The notes: a model not told the origin generated them from the sequence alone. Positions 18,005 to 27,328 are shown, counted from the first letter of the stretch. The stretch is 64,000 bases of DNA from Sphingobacterium olei (GCF_005048855.1 NZ_SUME01000001.1:496001-560000), one strand, 5' to 3'. Numbers and translations are program-made.

Positions 18005-18793
18005 ATGAGAAGAAGAATTTACTTGTTGATAAGTTTGTGTATTGCTTTAACAGCCGTTTCGTGCGAAGAAATCATCGAGGTAAACTTAAATGAAGGTGAT
18101 CCGAAGTATGTGATAGAAGCTGATTTGACTTCCCTGACTTCCGATCAATTTATTCGAGTGACGCAAACGGTCCCTTTTAATGCTGATATTCCAAGTAAAC
18201 CTATTGAAAATGCGCTGGTTGCTGTTTCAGACTCAAGAGGACAGGTTTTTAATTTTGTATCTCAGGGGCAGGGATATTATACTGTTCAAAATCTAAAGCT
18301 CCAAGAGAATATTACCTACAACCTATCTGTTAACATTGATAATGAACTATTTGAAGCTACATCGAAATTGGAAGATTTCGTAGCAATAGATTCTTTGGGC
18401 GTTATTGAAGAGCGTGTTTTTAATGACCCTTATTATTTCGTGTTATTTAAATTTAATGACCCTATAGATACTCCGAATTACTATCGGTACTCTACTTCGG
18501 TAAATGGCGGTCCTTTTAGGTTTTCCTCGGCGTTTAGCGATAAATTCAATGACGGACTATTTGTTACTCACCAAATCGCTAATAGTGATAATTCATTGGC
18601 AATCGGAGATTCAGTTGTAGTAAGAAGACAATGCATAAGCAAAGAAGTATACGATTATTGGAATGAGATTCAATTTGCCAATCCGGGTAATGCGTCACCT
18701 TCAAATCCGAAATCGAATATTTCAAACGGTGCCTTTGGCTATTTTAGTGTTACAGCTGTTAAGGAGTATGGCATTCGTATAGAAATGTTATAA
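18005..18793 (+). CDS. DUF4249 lipoprotein, partner of the TonB receptor
   Basis: A 262-residue lipoprotein with lipobox AVSC (cysteine about residue 20), followed by EEIIEVNLNEG as usual at the start of DUF4249. The C-terminal family signature SNISNGAFGYFSVTAV is present, so the domain is complete although short. It is presumed to be a surface-exposed partner of the receptor encoded immediately upstream (4-base gap). Its last 6 bases overlap the end of the convergent deacetylase gene. Confidence 0.88.
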   Translation: MRRRIYLLISLCIALTAVSCEEIIEVNLNEGDPKYVIEADLTSLTSDQFIRVTQTVPFNADIPSKPIENALVAVSDSRGQVFNFVSQGQGYYTVQNLKLQENITYNLSVNIDNELFEATSKLEDFVAIDSLGVIEERVFNDPYYFVLFKFNDPIDTPNYYRYSTSVNGGPFRFSSAFSDKFNDGLFVTHQIANSDNSLAIGDSVVVRRQCISKEVYDYWNEIQFANPGNASPSNPKSNISNGAFGYFSVTAVKEYGIRIEML

Positions 18794-19396
18794 AGTTTCA
18801 AAGGAATATCCTCGTTTTAAAAAGTGTTCAATTGCTTTAGGCAGTACATATTGTACACGTGGAATTGCCTTAATATTGTCATGAAAAACTATTATGGAGC
18901 CATTTTTAGTGTATCTCAATACGTTTTTCAAACAGTTCTGGGACGACAGGTTCAAATCAAAATCTCCACTAAGAACATCCCAATAGATTAGTTCAAATTG
19001 CTTGCAAAGTAAGGAGATCTGAGATTTTTTTGCTCGAGCATAAGGTGGTCGAAATAAACGTGATTTGGTTAACTGGTGACATTTCATTATATTCTCGATA
19101 TACGCTGTATCGCTATGATCCCAACCTTTCAAATGATTGTACGTATGATTTCCGACCTGATGTCCATTTTCAACTATTCTATCAAAGATTTCAGGGTATT
19201 TTTCAATATTTTCGCCTACGCAGAAAAAAGTGGCTTTAACGTTGAAACTGCGTAAAGTATTTAGTATCCAAGGGGTTATTTCCGGAATTGGACCATCGTC
19301 AAATGTCAAATACAACTTTTTCTCGCGTCTTGATTTATTCCATGTTACGTTGGGGTAATACCATCTTAGAAAAATAGGAGAATTGACAAAATACAT
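18788..19396 (-). CDS. Polysaccharide deacetylase (NodB/CE4)
   Basis: A 202-residue compact NodB-homology domain. CE4 motifs occur in order: TFDDGP (catalytic base and metal Asp), HTYNH (metal His pair), RPPYARA and a C-terminal IIVFHDN. No classical signal peptide is seen; the N-terminus MYFVNSPIFLRWYYPNV is weakly hydrophobic, as in other short Bacteroidota members. It probably removes N-acetyl groups from a glycan or peptidoglycan precursor. It stands alone and overlaps DUF4249 tail to tail. Confidence 0.92.
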   Translation of the reverse strand: MYFVNSPIFLRWYYPNVTWNKSRREKKLYLTFDDGPIPEITPWILNTLRSFNVKATFFCVGENIEKYPEIFDRIVENGHQVGNHTYNHLKGWDHSDTAYIENIMKCHQLTKSRLFRPPYARAKKSQISLLCKQFELIYWDVLSGDFDLNLSSQNCLKNVLRYTKNGSIIVFHDNIKAIPRVQYVLPKAIEHFLKRGYSFETL

Positions 19397-19488
19397 GTTG
19401 TAATATTAGAAATATATTCGCAAATTTAAGTAAAGATTTGAAATTAAAGCTATTGTTCATTCCCTAACTAATTACTTTAATCTTACTT

Positions 19489-20403
19489 ATGAAGGAATTC
19501 TTTCAGTATTTTGGCCTTACGCAAGCTGAACAACGCGGATTTTTTGTTCTCGTCCTATTAATTGGTTTTGTTACCCTCTTCCCAATGATGTATAGTTTTA
19601 TCCGTGAGAATGATATTCCTGAATCGTCAATTGTATACTTTAGCGATGAAAATAAAGAAAATGGGAAAGTAAAATATGCGCCTGTGGAAGAACTTTATGC
19701 AACTCCATCGTCTACCCGGACTTCCGAAAAGCGTATTATATATTTTGATTTCGATCCAAATGCACTTCCCGTAGAAGATTGGAAAAGGTTAGGCTTTTCA
19801 GAAAAACAAATTTCGGTTATCAAAAATTATGAATCCAAAGGAGGGAAATTTTATATAAAGGAGGACGTGGCAAAAATATACTCAATATCGGATCAGGATT
19901 ATAAGCGTATAGAACCTTATATTAAAATTTTGAAAAGGGAAAGAAATAGATTTGAAGGTCTTGCTGCAATCGGTTTAAAATCGGATAGTTCAACATCTGT
20001 AATTCCTTTAAGGATCGAAATAAATCAAGCAGATACCAGCGAATTTAAAAGATTGAAGGGAATTGGATCTGTTTTATCCGCTCGCATCGTAAAATATCGA
20101 AATGCTTTAGGAGGTTTTTGTTGCATAGCGCAGATTGGAGAAGTGTATGGTATTACCCCCGCACTCTATGAACAGTTAGTAGATGAAATATTTCTTGACT
20201 CCCAAGTAGTAAAAAAAATAGATATAAATCAAACGACCAAAATGGATTTGGCAAAACACCCCTATATTTCAAACAAGGAAGCTGATTTGATTGTTAACTA
20301 TCGGGAACAACATGGAAATTATAAAGGCATAGATAATTTAAGAGAAATACCTGTTTTAAATGAAGATTTTTTCCGTAAAATTGAGCCATATTTACAATTC
20401 TAA
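19489..20403 (+). CDS. Helix-hairpin-helix protein with N-terminal membrane anchor (ComEA-like)
   Basis: A 304-residue protein with one membrane segment (FFVLVLLIGFVTLFPMM, about residues 19-35) and three helix-hairpin-helix units. The first is FDFDPNALPVEDWKRLGFSEKQISVIKNYESKGG, the second INQADTSEFKRLKGIGSVLSARIVKYR and the third INQTTKMDLAKHPYISNKEADLIVNYR. This resembles a membrane-bound DNA-binding protein like ComEA, but with more repeats. A role in DNA uptake or nucleoid contact is possible and unproven. It is 8 bases upstream of apt and probably co-transcribed with it. Confidence 0.85.
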   Translation: MKEFFQYFGLTQAEQRGFFVLVLLIGFVTLFPMMYSFIRENDIPESSIVYFSDENKENGKVKYAPVEELYATPSSTRTSEKRIIYFDFDPNALPVEDWKRLGFSEKQISVIKNYESKGGKFYIKEDVAKIYSISDQDYKRIEPYIKILKRERNRFEGLAAIGLKSDSSTSVIPLRIEINQADTSEFKRLKGIGSVLSARIVKYRNALGGFCCIAQIGEVYGITPALYEQLVDEIFLDSQVVKKIDINQTTKMDLAKHPYISNKEADLIVNYREQHGNYKGIDNLREIPVLNEDFFRKIEPYLQF

Positions 20404-20411
20404 AATATAGT

Positions 20412-20942
20412 ATGCTAGAAGAAAAGCTTAAAGAGGTGATCCGCGATATTCCGGATTTTCCCCAACCAGGTATAGTTTTCAAAGATATCACACCAATTTT
20501 AAAAGATCAAACGCTATGCAAGGAGGTGGTGTTTGAATTTGCAAGACGTCTGGAAGGTCTTGAAATAGATGTAGTAGCAGGAATAGAAAGCAGAGGCTTT
20601 TTATTTGGTATGATGTTGGCCAACCATCTGAACATTCCATTTGTGCCTATACGTAAACAAGGAAAACTACCTTATAAGACTATCTCAGAATCGTATAAAT
20701 TGGAATACGGTCAGGCTACCATCGAAATTCATGAAGATGCATTTGAAGAAGGACAAAATATTTTAATTCACGATGATCTATTAGCTACCGGAGGAACAGT
20801 TGTAGCTGCATCGAAACTTATTGAAAAATTGGGTGGAAATATCGTAGGATATTCTTTTGTGATCAGTTTGGATTTTTTACAAAGTCACGGCCGGTTGACA
20901 CGATTTAGTGATCAGGTTGTATCGCTCGTTCATTATTCGTAA
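20412..20942 (+). CDS. apt: Adenine phosphoribosyltransferase
   Basis: Salvages adenine to AMP using PRPP in the cytosol. The length of 176 residues is standard. It shows the N-terminal DIPDFPQPGIVFKDITP signature, the flexible loop region KQGKLPYKTISESY, and the PRPP-binding motif ILIHDDLLATGGT (about residues 117-129). It lies 8 bases after the helix-hairpin-helix gene. Confidence 0.96.
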   Translation: MLEEKLKEVIRDIPDFPQPGIVFKDITPILKDQTLCKEVVFEFARRLEGLEIDVVAGIESRGFLFGMMLANHLNIPFVPIRKQGKLPYKTISESYKLEYGQATIEIHEDAFEEGQNILIHDDLLATGGTVVAASKLIEKLGGNIVGYSFVISLDFLQSHGRLTRFSDQVVSLVHYS

Positions 20943-20999
20943 ATAATAGTCGGATTTAAAGCACTTTATCTAAGTTTAACAACAAATAAAAACAAGTAT

Positions 21000-21776
21000 A
21001 TGGAATGGTTATTGGATCCTCACGTATGGATTTCTTTTTTAACGCTTACGATTTTAGAAATCGTATTAGGTATAGATAATATTGTATTTATATCAATTCA
21101 AAGTGCTAAACTGCCCTTAGAGCAGCAAAAGAAGGCACGCCAACTAGGTTTGATTTTAGCGCTCGTGATGCGTGTAGGATTGTTGTTCTCTATCAAGTGG
21201 GTGATGGGACTTACTGCTCCATTGGTCAATTTTGCGGAAATTTTTAATATTACCAACGAGAAGATTGTTCCTTATTTGGTATTATCTGGTAGAGATTTGA
21301 TTTTATTTATCGGCGGTTTGTTTTTGATTTACAAGTCCACGACGGAAATTCATCACAAAATGGAAGGTCATGTCGAAGTAGCGAATAGTAAAAGTAAGCC
21401 AATAACATTCACCAGTGTCATTATCCAAATTCTAATTTTGGATATCGTATTTTCATTAGATTCTGTTATTACGGCGGTAGGTATGGTTGATCAGATTGGT
21501 GTAATGGTCGCAGCTGTTATCGTTGCAGTCGTAATTATGTTAATCTCTGCAGAATCAATCAGCAGATTTGTAAATGATTATCCGTCGGTTAAAATGTTAG
21601 CACTTGCTTTCTTATTATTAATCGGGGTATCATTAACCGCAGAAGCATTCGATCAGCATATTCCTAAAGGATACATTTATTTTGCAATGGCATTTTCGGT
21701 ACTAGTAGAATATCTGAACATTAGATCGGAGAAAAAGGCCTTAAAGCAACTTGAAGAACAAAACCAATCCAAATAA
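21000..21776 (+). CDS. TerC family integral membrane protein
   Basis: A 258-residue protein with seven transmembrane segments. It has the TerC signatures EIVLGIDNIVFISI (about residues 20-33) and LDIVFSLDSVITAVGM, each with the Asp that is thought to bind metal. Family members are linked to tellurite resistance or to manganese handling during protein secretion; which applies is not evident. It ends in a bidirectional terminator. Confidence 0.92.
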   Translation: MEWLLDPHVWISFLTLTILEIVLGIDNIVFISIQSAKLPLEQQKKARQLGLILALVMRVGLLFSIKWVMGLTAPLVNFAEIFNITNEKIVPYLVLSGRDLILFIGGLFLIYKSTTEIHHKMEGHVEVANSKSKPITFTSVIIQILILDIVFSLDSVITAVGMVDQIGVMVAAVIVAVVIMLISAESISRFVNDYPSVKMLALAFLLLIGVSLTAEAFDQHIPKGYIYFAMAFSVLVEYLNIRSEKKALKQLEEQNQSK

Positions 21777-21796
21777 TGGATGGAAGTGGTGCAAAT

Positions 21797-21830
21797 AAAA
21801 GATCGATTCTTCTCGTGGAATTGATCTTTT
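21797..21830. terminator. Bidirectional terminator, terC / lipoprotein
   Basis: AAAAGATC pairs with GATCTTTT, and the stem continues as ATTC/GAAT around the loop TTCTCGTG. It lies between convergent genes. Confidence 0.75.
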
Positions 21831-21832
21831 AA

Positions 21833-22387
21833 TTAGAATTTACCTTCTATCTTGTAATAATTATCTCCTACGGCTATTACAGATTGATTCTTTTCTACGG
21901 TGTAGCTATCGTCTTTTCGATATTCTAAAAATTCGGTCGTATTATAAAGCGAGTTTTTCACCTTTCTTTCAATAATCACATCACTTACTTTTTCGTTTTT
22001 ATATAGTATTTGAATGCATGAAAGGTCAAGATCAGGACTAGTAACTGTGTAAGTAACTAAATTGTCTACACTATCAACATCTACGAAGCCGTCATACGCT
22101 GGTTTATTGATATCTGTAGATACGAAACTTGAAAGCTCTGTATCCCAGTTATCGATTTTAATCTGCTTGACTTCGGAAATGCTATCTTTTCTAACCGTTT
22201 TTGTAATTGTAGGATTGATTTTTTTCAATCTTTTAATTTCAGACTGAAAGAAGGAGGGAAGGTCAAATAATTTAACCTGTCCCTTTGTCGAAGTATCAGT
22301 AGAGGTGCAAGAAAACAAAGCGGATGCAAGAGATAATATTCCTATTGCTTTGAATACACTATATTTGTGTTGTTTATACCAAAACAT
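21833..22387 (-). CDS. Hypothetical lipoprotein downstream of gpmI
   Basis: A 184-residue protein with lipobox ALFSC (cysteine about residue 27). The mature part has FDLPSFFQSEIKRLKKINPTITK and a predicted beta-rich remainder. The motif LPSFFQSEI recurs in small Bacteroidota lipoproteins, but I know of no function. It overlaps gpmI by 14 bases in the same direction and is probably translated from the gpmI message. Confidence 0.75.
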   Translation of the reverse strand: MFWYKQHKYSVFKAIGILSLASALFSCTSTDTSTKGQVKLFDLPSFFQSEIKRLKKINPTITKTVRKDSISEVKQIKIDNWDTELSSFVSTDINKPAYDGFVDVDSVDNLVTYTVTSPDLDLSCIQILYKNEKVSDVIIERKVKNSLYNTTEFLEYRKDDSYTVEKNQSVIAVGDNYYKIEGKF

Positions 22388-23909
22388 GGCCGTTCATTTC
22401 CGTTGGGATTTGTAAACCTAATAACCGCAAAACTGTAGGCGCAATATCTCCCAGTTTACCATCTGTAATAGCGTGGTGATCTTTGTCTATTAAAATACAG
22501 GGGACCAAATTCGTCGTATGTGCTGTATTAACTGAACCATCGTTATTGACCATAAATTCAGAATTACCATGATCAGCCAGTATGATAAATGAATAGCCGT
22601 TAGCCAATCCTGTGTTTACAACCTTTTGTGTGCATTTATCAACTGTTTCAACTGCTTTTATCACAGCGTCAAATACACCGGTATGTCCTACCATATCTGG
22701 ATTTGCAAAATTTAGACAAATAAAATCCGGCTTATTGGTTTCCATATCATTACAGATGGCTTCTGCAATTCCGTATGCACTCATTTCTGGCTGCAAATCG
22801 TATGTTGCTACCTTTGGAGAAGGAATTAATAAACGTCTTTCGCCTGCGAATTCATTTTCGCGTCCTCCTGAGAAAAAGAACGTTACGTGCGGATATTTTT
22901 CGGTTTCGGCAATACGGACCTGCGTTTTTCCTTGATTAGTAAGCGCTTCTCCTAACGTATTTGTTAGATTATCTTTTTGAAATACCACTTTTACATTTTT
23001 GAACGTATCGTCGTAAGAAGTCATCGTTACATAATACAGATTCAATGGTTGCATATCATATGTTGGAAATGCTTCCTGCGTCAAGGCTATGGTGATTTCA
23101 CGTCCTCTATCTGTCCTGAAATTATAGCAGAAAACAACATCTCCATCTTCAATTGTAGCGATAGGAGTACCGTTAGCATCTACCATAACTATGGGTTGGA
23201 TAAACTCGTCGGTAATATTTGCATTATACGAGTCTTGAATTGAGGCAAGCAAATCGGTTGAAGGTCTTCCAATTCCTTTTGTCAATAAATCATAGGCTTG
23301 TTTTACACGCTCCCATCGATTGTCACGATCCATTGCATAATAACGGCCAATTGCAGAAGCGATTGTTCCGGTAGAATGAGTTAAGTGATCTTGAAGACTC
23401 CTTATATAATTGATTCCTCCATTAGGATCCGTATCGCGACCGTCCAAAAAGGAGTGTATGAATACCTCATCTTTTGTTAAGCCAGCTTGTTGTGCAGCGT
23501 CACATAGCGCTTTTAAATGTTCGATATGTGCATGAACACCACCATCGGATAGAAGCCCGATAAAATGAACTTTTCTGTTGTTGTCTTTCGCATATTGAAA
23601 TGCATCCTGAATAACTTGATGTGTAGCGAATAGTCCTTCACGCGCAGCCATGTTGATACGGCCTAATTCTTGGTAAACGACTCGACCAGCTCCCAAATTC
23701 ATATGTCCTACTTCGGAGTTCCCCATTTGACCTTCAGGAAGTCCTACAGCTTCACCCGAAGCTTCAAGTCTTGAATTTGGATACGTTGATAATAAATAAT
23801 CTAGATAAGGAGTATTCGCAGCTATTACTGCATTTGAATTATCGTTTTTTCCATAACCTAACCCATCCAGGATAAGTAATGCAACTTTTTTTTGATTTAA
23901 ACTGTCCAC
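22374..23909 (-). CDS. gpmI: 2,3-bisphosphoglycerate-independent phosphoglycerate mutase
   Basis: Interconverts 3- and 2-phosphoglycerate in glycolysis and gluconeogenesis. The protein has 511 residues from the GTG at 23907-23909. The metal site begins at LLILDGLGYG. The catalytic serine is in QMGNSEVGHMNLG, HSFLDGRDT carries substrate ligands, and FANPDMVGHTG with ADHGNSE supplies the other manganese ligands. The open frame runs 40 codons further upstream, but those codons do not resemble the family and include the promoter. The GTG start lies just after a TAAATTTG -7 box, so the mRNA is probably leaderless. The next gene, a lipoprotein, overlaps by 14 bases. Confidence 0.93.
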   Translation of the reverse strand: MDSLNQKKVALLILDGLGYGKNDNSNAVIAANTPYLDYLLSTYPNSRLEASGEAVGLPEGQMGNSEVGHMNLGAGRVVYQELGRINMAAREGLFATHQVIQDAFQYAKDNNRKVHFIGLLSDGGVHAHIEHLKALCDAAQQAGLTKDEVFIHSFLDGRDTDPNGGINYIRSLQDHLTHSTGTIASAIGRYYAMDRDNRWERVKQAYDLLTKGIGRPSTDLLASIQDSYNANITDEFIQPIVMVDANGTPIATIEDGDVVFCYNFRTDRGREITIALTQEAFPTYDMQPLNLYYVTMTSYDDTFKNVKVVFQKDNLTNTLGEALTNQGKTQVRIAETEKYPHVTFFFSGGRENEFAGERRLLIPSPKVATYDLQPEMSAYGIAEAICNDMETNKPDFICLNFANPDMVGHTGVFDAVIKAVETVDKCTQKVVNTGLANGYSFIILADHGNSEFMVNNDGSVNTAHTTNLVPCILIDKDHHAITDGKLGDIAPTVLRLLGLQIPTEMNGHVLV

Positions 23910-23912
23910 ACA

Positions 23913-23938
23913 CAAATTTAGATAAAATGCTTTGCATT
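23913..23938 (-). promoter_or_regulatory. gpmI promoter with spacer palindrome
   Basis: TAAATTTG (minus strand, 23913-23920) is the -7 box. Five bases upstream of it is the palindrome AATGC-AAA-GCATT (23926-23938). The -33 region reads TTCG, one mismatch from TTTG. The same palindrome with the same 5-base gap occurs at the coaA and glycosyltransferase promoters. Confidence 0.6.
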
Positions 23939-24114
23939 CCGAACACCTAATAGAAAAAGACACGAATCCATAATTTATGTCTTTATGCAATATAATTGAT
24001 CGGATATGGTCGAAAATTGTTTTTTGCATTCTTGCTGCTTATCAACTATGGCATGATTTTTAACTTAATATAAGCAAGTAGTTTTTCGCACGACTATTAT
24101 TAGATATATTATTA

Positions 24115-24495
24115 ATGAGCTTGTTGAAGATGTTTATGTTGATCATGGTCATGATGCTACAATCATTTGTAGTAGGCGATATTCAATCGGATATTTATAA
24201 CGGTTTAAAAAACAGCAATAGCAAATCTTTATCTAAACATTTTGCTTCTACATTGAGTTTATCTATAAATAAAGAAGAAAGTGTCTATTCTAAGTTTCAG
24301 GCGGAATTGGTATTGAGTGATTTTTTTAAAACGAACAAAACAATGGAACTTAAACATGTGCAAAAAGTAACGGGAAATCCGAGTAGTAAATACTTAGTTT
24401 ATAATTTGAAAACTGCCAAAAAATCTTACCGCGTCTTTGTGAAGTTGATCGATAATAATGGAGACTTCCATATTTCGGAACTGCGAATAGAGTGA
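24115..24495 (+). CDS. DUF4783 secreted protein
   Basis: A 126-residue protein with a signal peptide (LLKMFMLIMVMMLQSFVVG). The mature part shows the DUF4783 pattern DIYNGLKNSNSKSLSKHFASTL followed by YSKFQAELVLSDFFK and a final VKLIDNNGDFHISELRIE. This is a small NTF2-like fold, typically with no assigned function. It lies just upstream of nadC, a common arrangement in Bacteroidota as I recall. Confidence 0.85.
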   Translation: MSLLKMFMLIMVMMLQSFVVGDIQSDIYNGLKNSNSKSLSKHFASTLSLSINKEESVYSKFQAELVLSDFFKTNKTMELKHVQKVTGNPSSKYLVYNLKTAKKSYRVFVKLIDNNGDFHISELRIE

Positions 24496-24573
24496 TTTGT
24501 TGATTATTTTGAGCAATAATTTTTAGAATAAAATATATTTTCTTCATCTTAGCCTAATATTTTATAGTTTGGA

Positions 24574-25431
24574 ATGGATCAAGATTTTAAAGTAAAATTG
24601 CTTGAGTTTGTAAAACTTGCTCTAATAGAGGATGTTGGAGAGGGAGATCATACTTCCTTGTCTACTATTGGTAAAAGTAAAGGTGGGGAAGCAAAACTTT
24701 TGGCTAAGGAAGATGGGTTAATTGCAGGGGTAGATGTGGCTTTGGAAATATTTAATTGTATTGATTCTTCGTTGCAACTAGAGGTCTTCATTAAAGATGG
24801 ATCTCGGGTGGTATATGGCGATATTATATTAATTGTACGAGGAAACATACATAGTATTTTAAAGGCCGAAAGATTGGTTCTGAATGTTATGCAGCGGATG
24901 TCTGGCATCGCAACCCGGACTGCTACTTATGTCGACCTGTTGAAAGAAACTAATGCCAAGGTTTTGGATACGCGCAAAACGACTCCACTTTTGCGTTTTT
25001 TAGAAAAGCAGGCCGTGAAGATTGGTGGCGGAGAAAATCACCGTTTCGGTCTGTATGATATGATACTTATTAAAGATAATCATGTAGATTATGCAGGCGG
25101 TATTTCTAGTGCGATTAATAATGCAACTATTTACAAAAAGGACTTTGGAATTGATATACCGATAGAGGTGGAGGTTCGGAATTTTGAAGAATTGAATGAA
25201 GTTTTAGCATGTGAGGGGGTAGATAGGGTGATGTTTGATAATTTTATCCCTGAGGATGTGAAAAAAGCGGTGAAACTGGTTAAGGGGAGGCTAGTGACGG
25301 AGGCATCTGGTGGTATTACATTAGATACGATCAAAGACTATGCCTTAGCAGGAGTAGATTATATATCTGTAGGGGCATTAACACATTCAGTAAAAAGCCT
25401 TGACTTAAGTCTGAAGGCCAAACTAATATAA
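24574..25431 (+). CDS. nadC: Nicotinate-nucleotide pyrophosphorylase (carboxylating)
   Basis: Makes nicotinate mononucleotide from quinolinate and PRPP in NAD synthesis. The length of 285 residues is normal. Motifs visible are EDVGEGDHTS near the N-terminus, ERLVLNVMQRMSGIAT, the substrate-binding DTRKTTPLLRFLEK and GGGENHRFGLYDMILIKDNH, and the C-terminal barrel EASGGITLDTI and VDYISVGALTHS. nadA and nadB are not in the window. plsY follows after 16 bases. Confidence 0.96.
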   Translation: MDQDFKVKLLEFVKLALIEDVGEGDHTSLSTIGKSKGGEAKLLAKEDGLIAGVDVALEIFNCIDSSLQLEVFIKDGSRVVYGDIILIVRGNIHSILKAERLVLNVMQRMSGIATRTATYVDLLKETNAKVLDTRKTTPLLRFLEKQAVKIGGGENHRFGLYDMILIKDNHVDYAGGISSAINNATIYKKDFGIDIPIEVEVRNFEELNEVLACEGVDRVMFDNFIPEDVKKAVKLVKGRLVTEASGGITLDTIKDYALAGVDYISVGALTHSVKSLDLSLKAKLI

Positions 25432-25447
25432 CATAAGAGGACGATTA

Positions 25448-26098
25448 ATGATTTCTATTTATTTAGTAGGTATTGTCATATTAGCTTATTTGTTTGGATC
25501 AATACCTACTGCAGTGTGGTTTGGTCAGGCATTTTATAGCGTCGATGTACGGGAGTATGGCAGTGGAAATGCCGGGGCAACCAATACGTTCAGGGTGTTA
25601 GGGCCGAAAGCAGGGGCCATAGTTATGTTTGTAGATATTTTTAAGGGTTGGACAGCAACTAATTTACCGTATCTTTTGGACAGTTCGATCGTAGGAAATC
25701 ACAATTCGCCTCATTTCGTGAATTTCCAATTGGCTCTTGGAGTAATTGCCGTTTTAGGTCACCTATTTCCGATATTTGCGGGTTTCAGAGGCGGGAAAGG
25801 GGTTGCGACGTTATTCGGAATGGTGCTAGCTATCCATGCGCCGGCAGCTTTGTGCTGTGTTTCTATTTTTACCATCTGCTTACTGGTAACGCATTATGTC
25901 TCTTTAAGTTCCATACTGGCGGGATTTACTTTTCCAATAAGTGTCGCATTTATTTTTAAGACGACAGTCCCCTCTGTATTGTTATATGGTATTGCCATCT
26001 GTGCATTAATTCTTATTACACATCAAAAGAATATTGAGCGGTTATTGAAGGGCCATGAGTCTAAAATATATTTATTTAAAAAAAAGAATCCTAATTGA
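25448..26098 (+). CDS. plsY: Glycerol-3-phosphate acyltransferase PlsY
   Basis: An inner-membrane enzyme that transfers acyl groups from acyl phosphate to glycerol-3-phosphate, the first step of phospholipid synthesis. It has 216 residues with about five transmembrane segments. All three family motifs are present: FGSIPTAVWFG, GSGNAGATNTFRVLG and GHLFPIFAGFRGGKGVAT. It is probably co-transcribed with nadC (16-base gap). Confidence 0.95.
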   Translation: MISIYLVGIVILAYLFGSIPTAVWFGQAFYSVDVREYGSGNAGATNTFRVLGPKAGAIVMFVDIFKGWTATNLPYLLDSSIVGNHNSPHFVNFQLALGVIAVLGHLFPIFAGFRGGKGVATLFGMVLAIHAPAALCCVSIFTICLLVTHYVSLSSILAGFTFPISVAFIFKTTVPSVLLYGIAICALILITHQKNIERLLKGHESKIYLFKKKNPN

Positions 26099-26154
26099 TC
26101 TGTTTGGGCATTAGAATTGCATAAGCTAACTAAAGATCGATATAATATAACGTT

Positions 26155-26958
26155 ATGAAGAGAATATTTAACTATACAGCCATGTTTCTGATTGGGGGAA
26201 TATTGGCGAGCTGTGCTACTTCGGCAGTTACGGGAAGAAAATATTTAAGCTTGGTGAATGAATCCCAGCTGAATGATCAGGCAGCTTTGGCTTATAAAGA
26301 GTTTTTATCGTCGTCTGGAACAAAAGTTGTTACAGGTACATCCAACGCTACGATGGTGAAAAGAGTAGGAAATAATATTGCCTCGGCAACTAACCGCTTT
26401 TTGCAGGAAAGAGGTGTCGCCGACCAATACGATTTTAACTGGGAGTTTAATTTAGTACAGAGCGATGAGGTCAATGCTTGGTGTATGCCTGGAGGTAAAG
26501 TAGCTGTATACAGCGGAATTATCCCTATTACGGGTAACGAAGCCGGTTTGGCGACAGTAATGGGACATGAAATTGCCCATGCTATTGAAAAACATTCTGT
26601 AGCACAAGCTTCGAACCAAATTGCGTTGCAATTGGGAGCACAAGTAATTGGTGCCGCGTCTTCGACAACAAATAACCGAGCAGTATCTGCGATAAATCAG
26701 TTATATGGTATAGGTGCTCCTCTTGGTATGTTGAAGTTTTCTAGAAATGATGAGTTAGCAGCTGATAGAGCAGGTTTAATTATTATGGCAATGGCGGGAT
26801 ATGATCCAAATGAAGCGGTGAAATTTTGGGAAAGAATGTCTTCTGCTAAATCCGGACAAGCGCCTGCCGAGTTTTTGAGTACGCATCCAAGTGATGCAAG
26901 ACGTATTTCTCAGCTCCAAAGCTACATTCCGGAAGCCATGAAATATTATAAGAAATAA
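26155..26958 (+). CDS. M48 family zinc metalloprotease, lipoprotein
   Basis: A 267-residue periplasmic protease of the LoiP/YcaL type. Lipobox ASC lies near residue 20, and the zinc motif HEIAHAIEKH near residue 142. The third ligand region is SRNDELAADRAGL, and WERMSSA..LSTHPSDARRI is the usual C-terminal block. Such enzymes take part in outer-membrane protein quality control. It has its own strong terminator and no partner genes. Confidence 0.93.
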   Translation: MKRIFNYTAMFLIGGILASCATSAVTGRKYLSLVNESQLNDQAALAYKEFLSSSGTKVVTGTSNATMVKRVGNNIASATNRFLQERGVADQYDFNWEFNLVQSDEVNAWCMPGGKVAVYSGIIPITGNEAGLATVMGHEIAHAIEKHSVAQASNQIALQLGAQVIGAASSTTNNRAVSAINQLYGIGAPLGMLKFSRNDELAADRAGLIIMAMAGYDPNEAVKFWERMSSAKSGQAPAEFLSTHPSDARRISQLQSYIPEAMKYYKK

Positions 26959-26969
26959 AACAATAATAG

Positions 26970-27007
26970 AAACAAAAAAGGATAGATTAGTCTATCCTTT
27001 TTTGTTT
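26970..27007. terminator. Strong terminator after the M48 protease gene
   Basis: A 17-bp perfect stem (core AAAAAAGGATAGA / TCTATCCTTTTTT) surrounds a 4-base loop TTAG with A- and T-runs on either side. It can act in both directions between convergent genes. Confidence 0.9.
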
Positions 27008-27019
27008 AAAGACGTTTTG

Positions 27020-27328
27020 TTAGATATCGGTCGGTGTATTTGGATTTTCGGTAGGAGATGCTGTGTCGTTATGATCTTCATCTTTCGGGGTATCTGATCG
27101 TTCTACCGTAATTGTACACTCCGTCAATAAAGCAGCTAGTGCACCTATTGCAGCAAAAACGGGTAATAATACTACTCCAACAACACCTATAGTTACCGGA
27201 AAACTTAATATTTCTTTTCCAGTTTTGTCAGATATTATTATTTTTCGGACATTTCCCTCTGCAATGATTTCTTTTATCTTTTTGAGCAGATTCTCTCCGT
27301 TGACGTTAAAAGATTCTTTGAATGACAT
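27020..27328 (-). CDS. DUF4342 domain protein
   Basis: A 102-residue protein from the ATG at 27326-27328. The DUF4342 domain covers FNVNGENLLKKIKEIIAEGNVRKIIISDKTG, continues as ILSFPVTIGVVGVVLLPVFAAIGALAAL, and ends in strand ITVER. The hydrophobic middle could be one membrane hairpin. The last 20 residues are acidic and low-complexity (PKDEDHNDTASPTENPNTP). The function is unknown. A start four codons upstream is possible. Confidence 0.85.
   Translation of the reverse strand: MSFKESFNVNGENLLKKIKEIIAEGNVRKIIISDKTGKEILSFPVTIGVVGVVLLPVFAAIGALAALLTECTITVERSDTPKDEDHNDTASPTENPNTPTDI

Noticed and set aside
18005..18793. DUF4249 gene truncated by the overlapping deacetylase gene
   Set aside because: The C-terminal family signature (SNISNGAFGYFSVTAV) is complete before the overlap, so the gene is intact.
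22612..22935. Long plus-strand frame opposite gpmI
   Set aside because: It is a shadow of the gpmI coding strand; its translation is rich in Ser/Pro/Ile and resembles no family.
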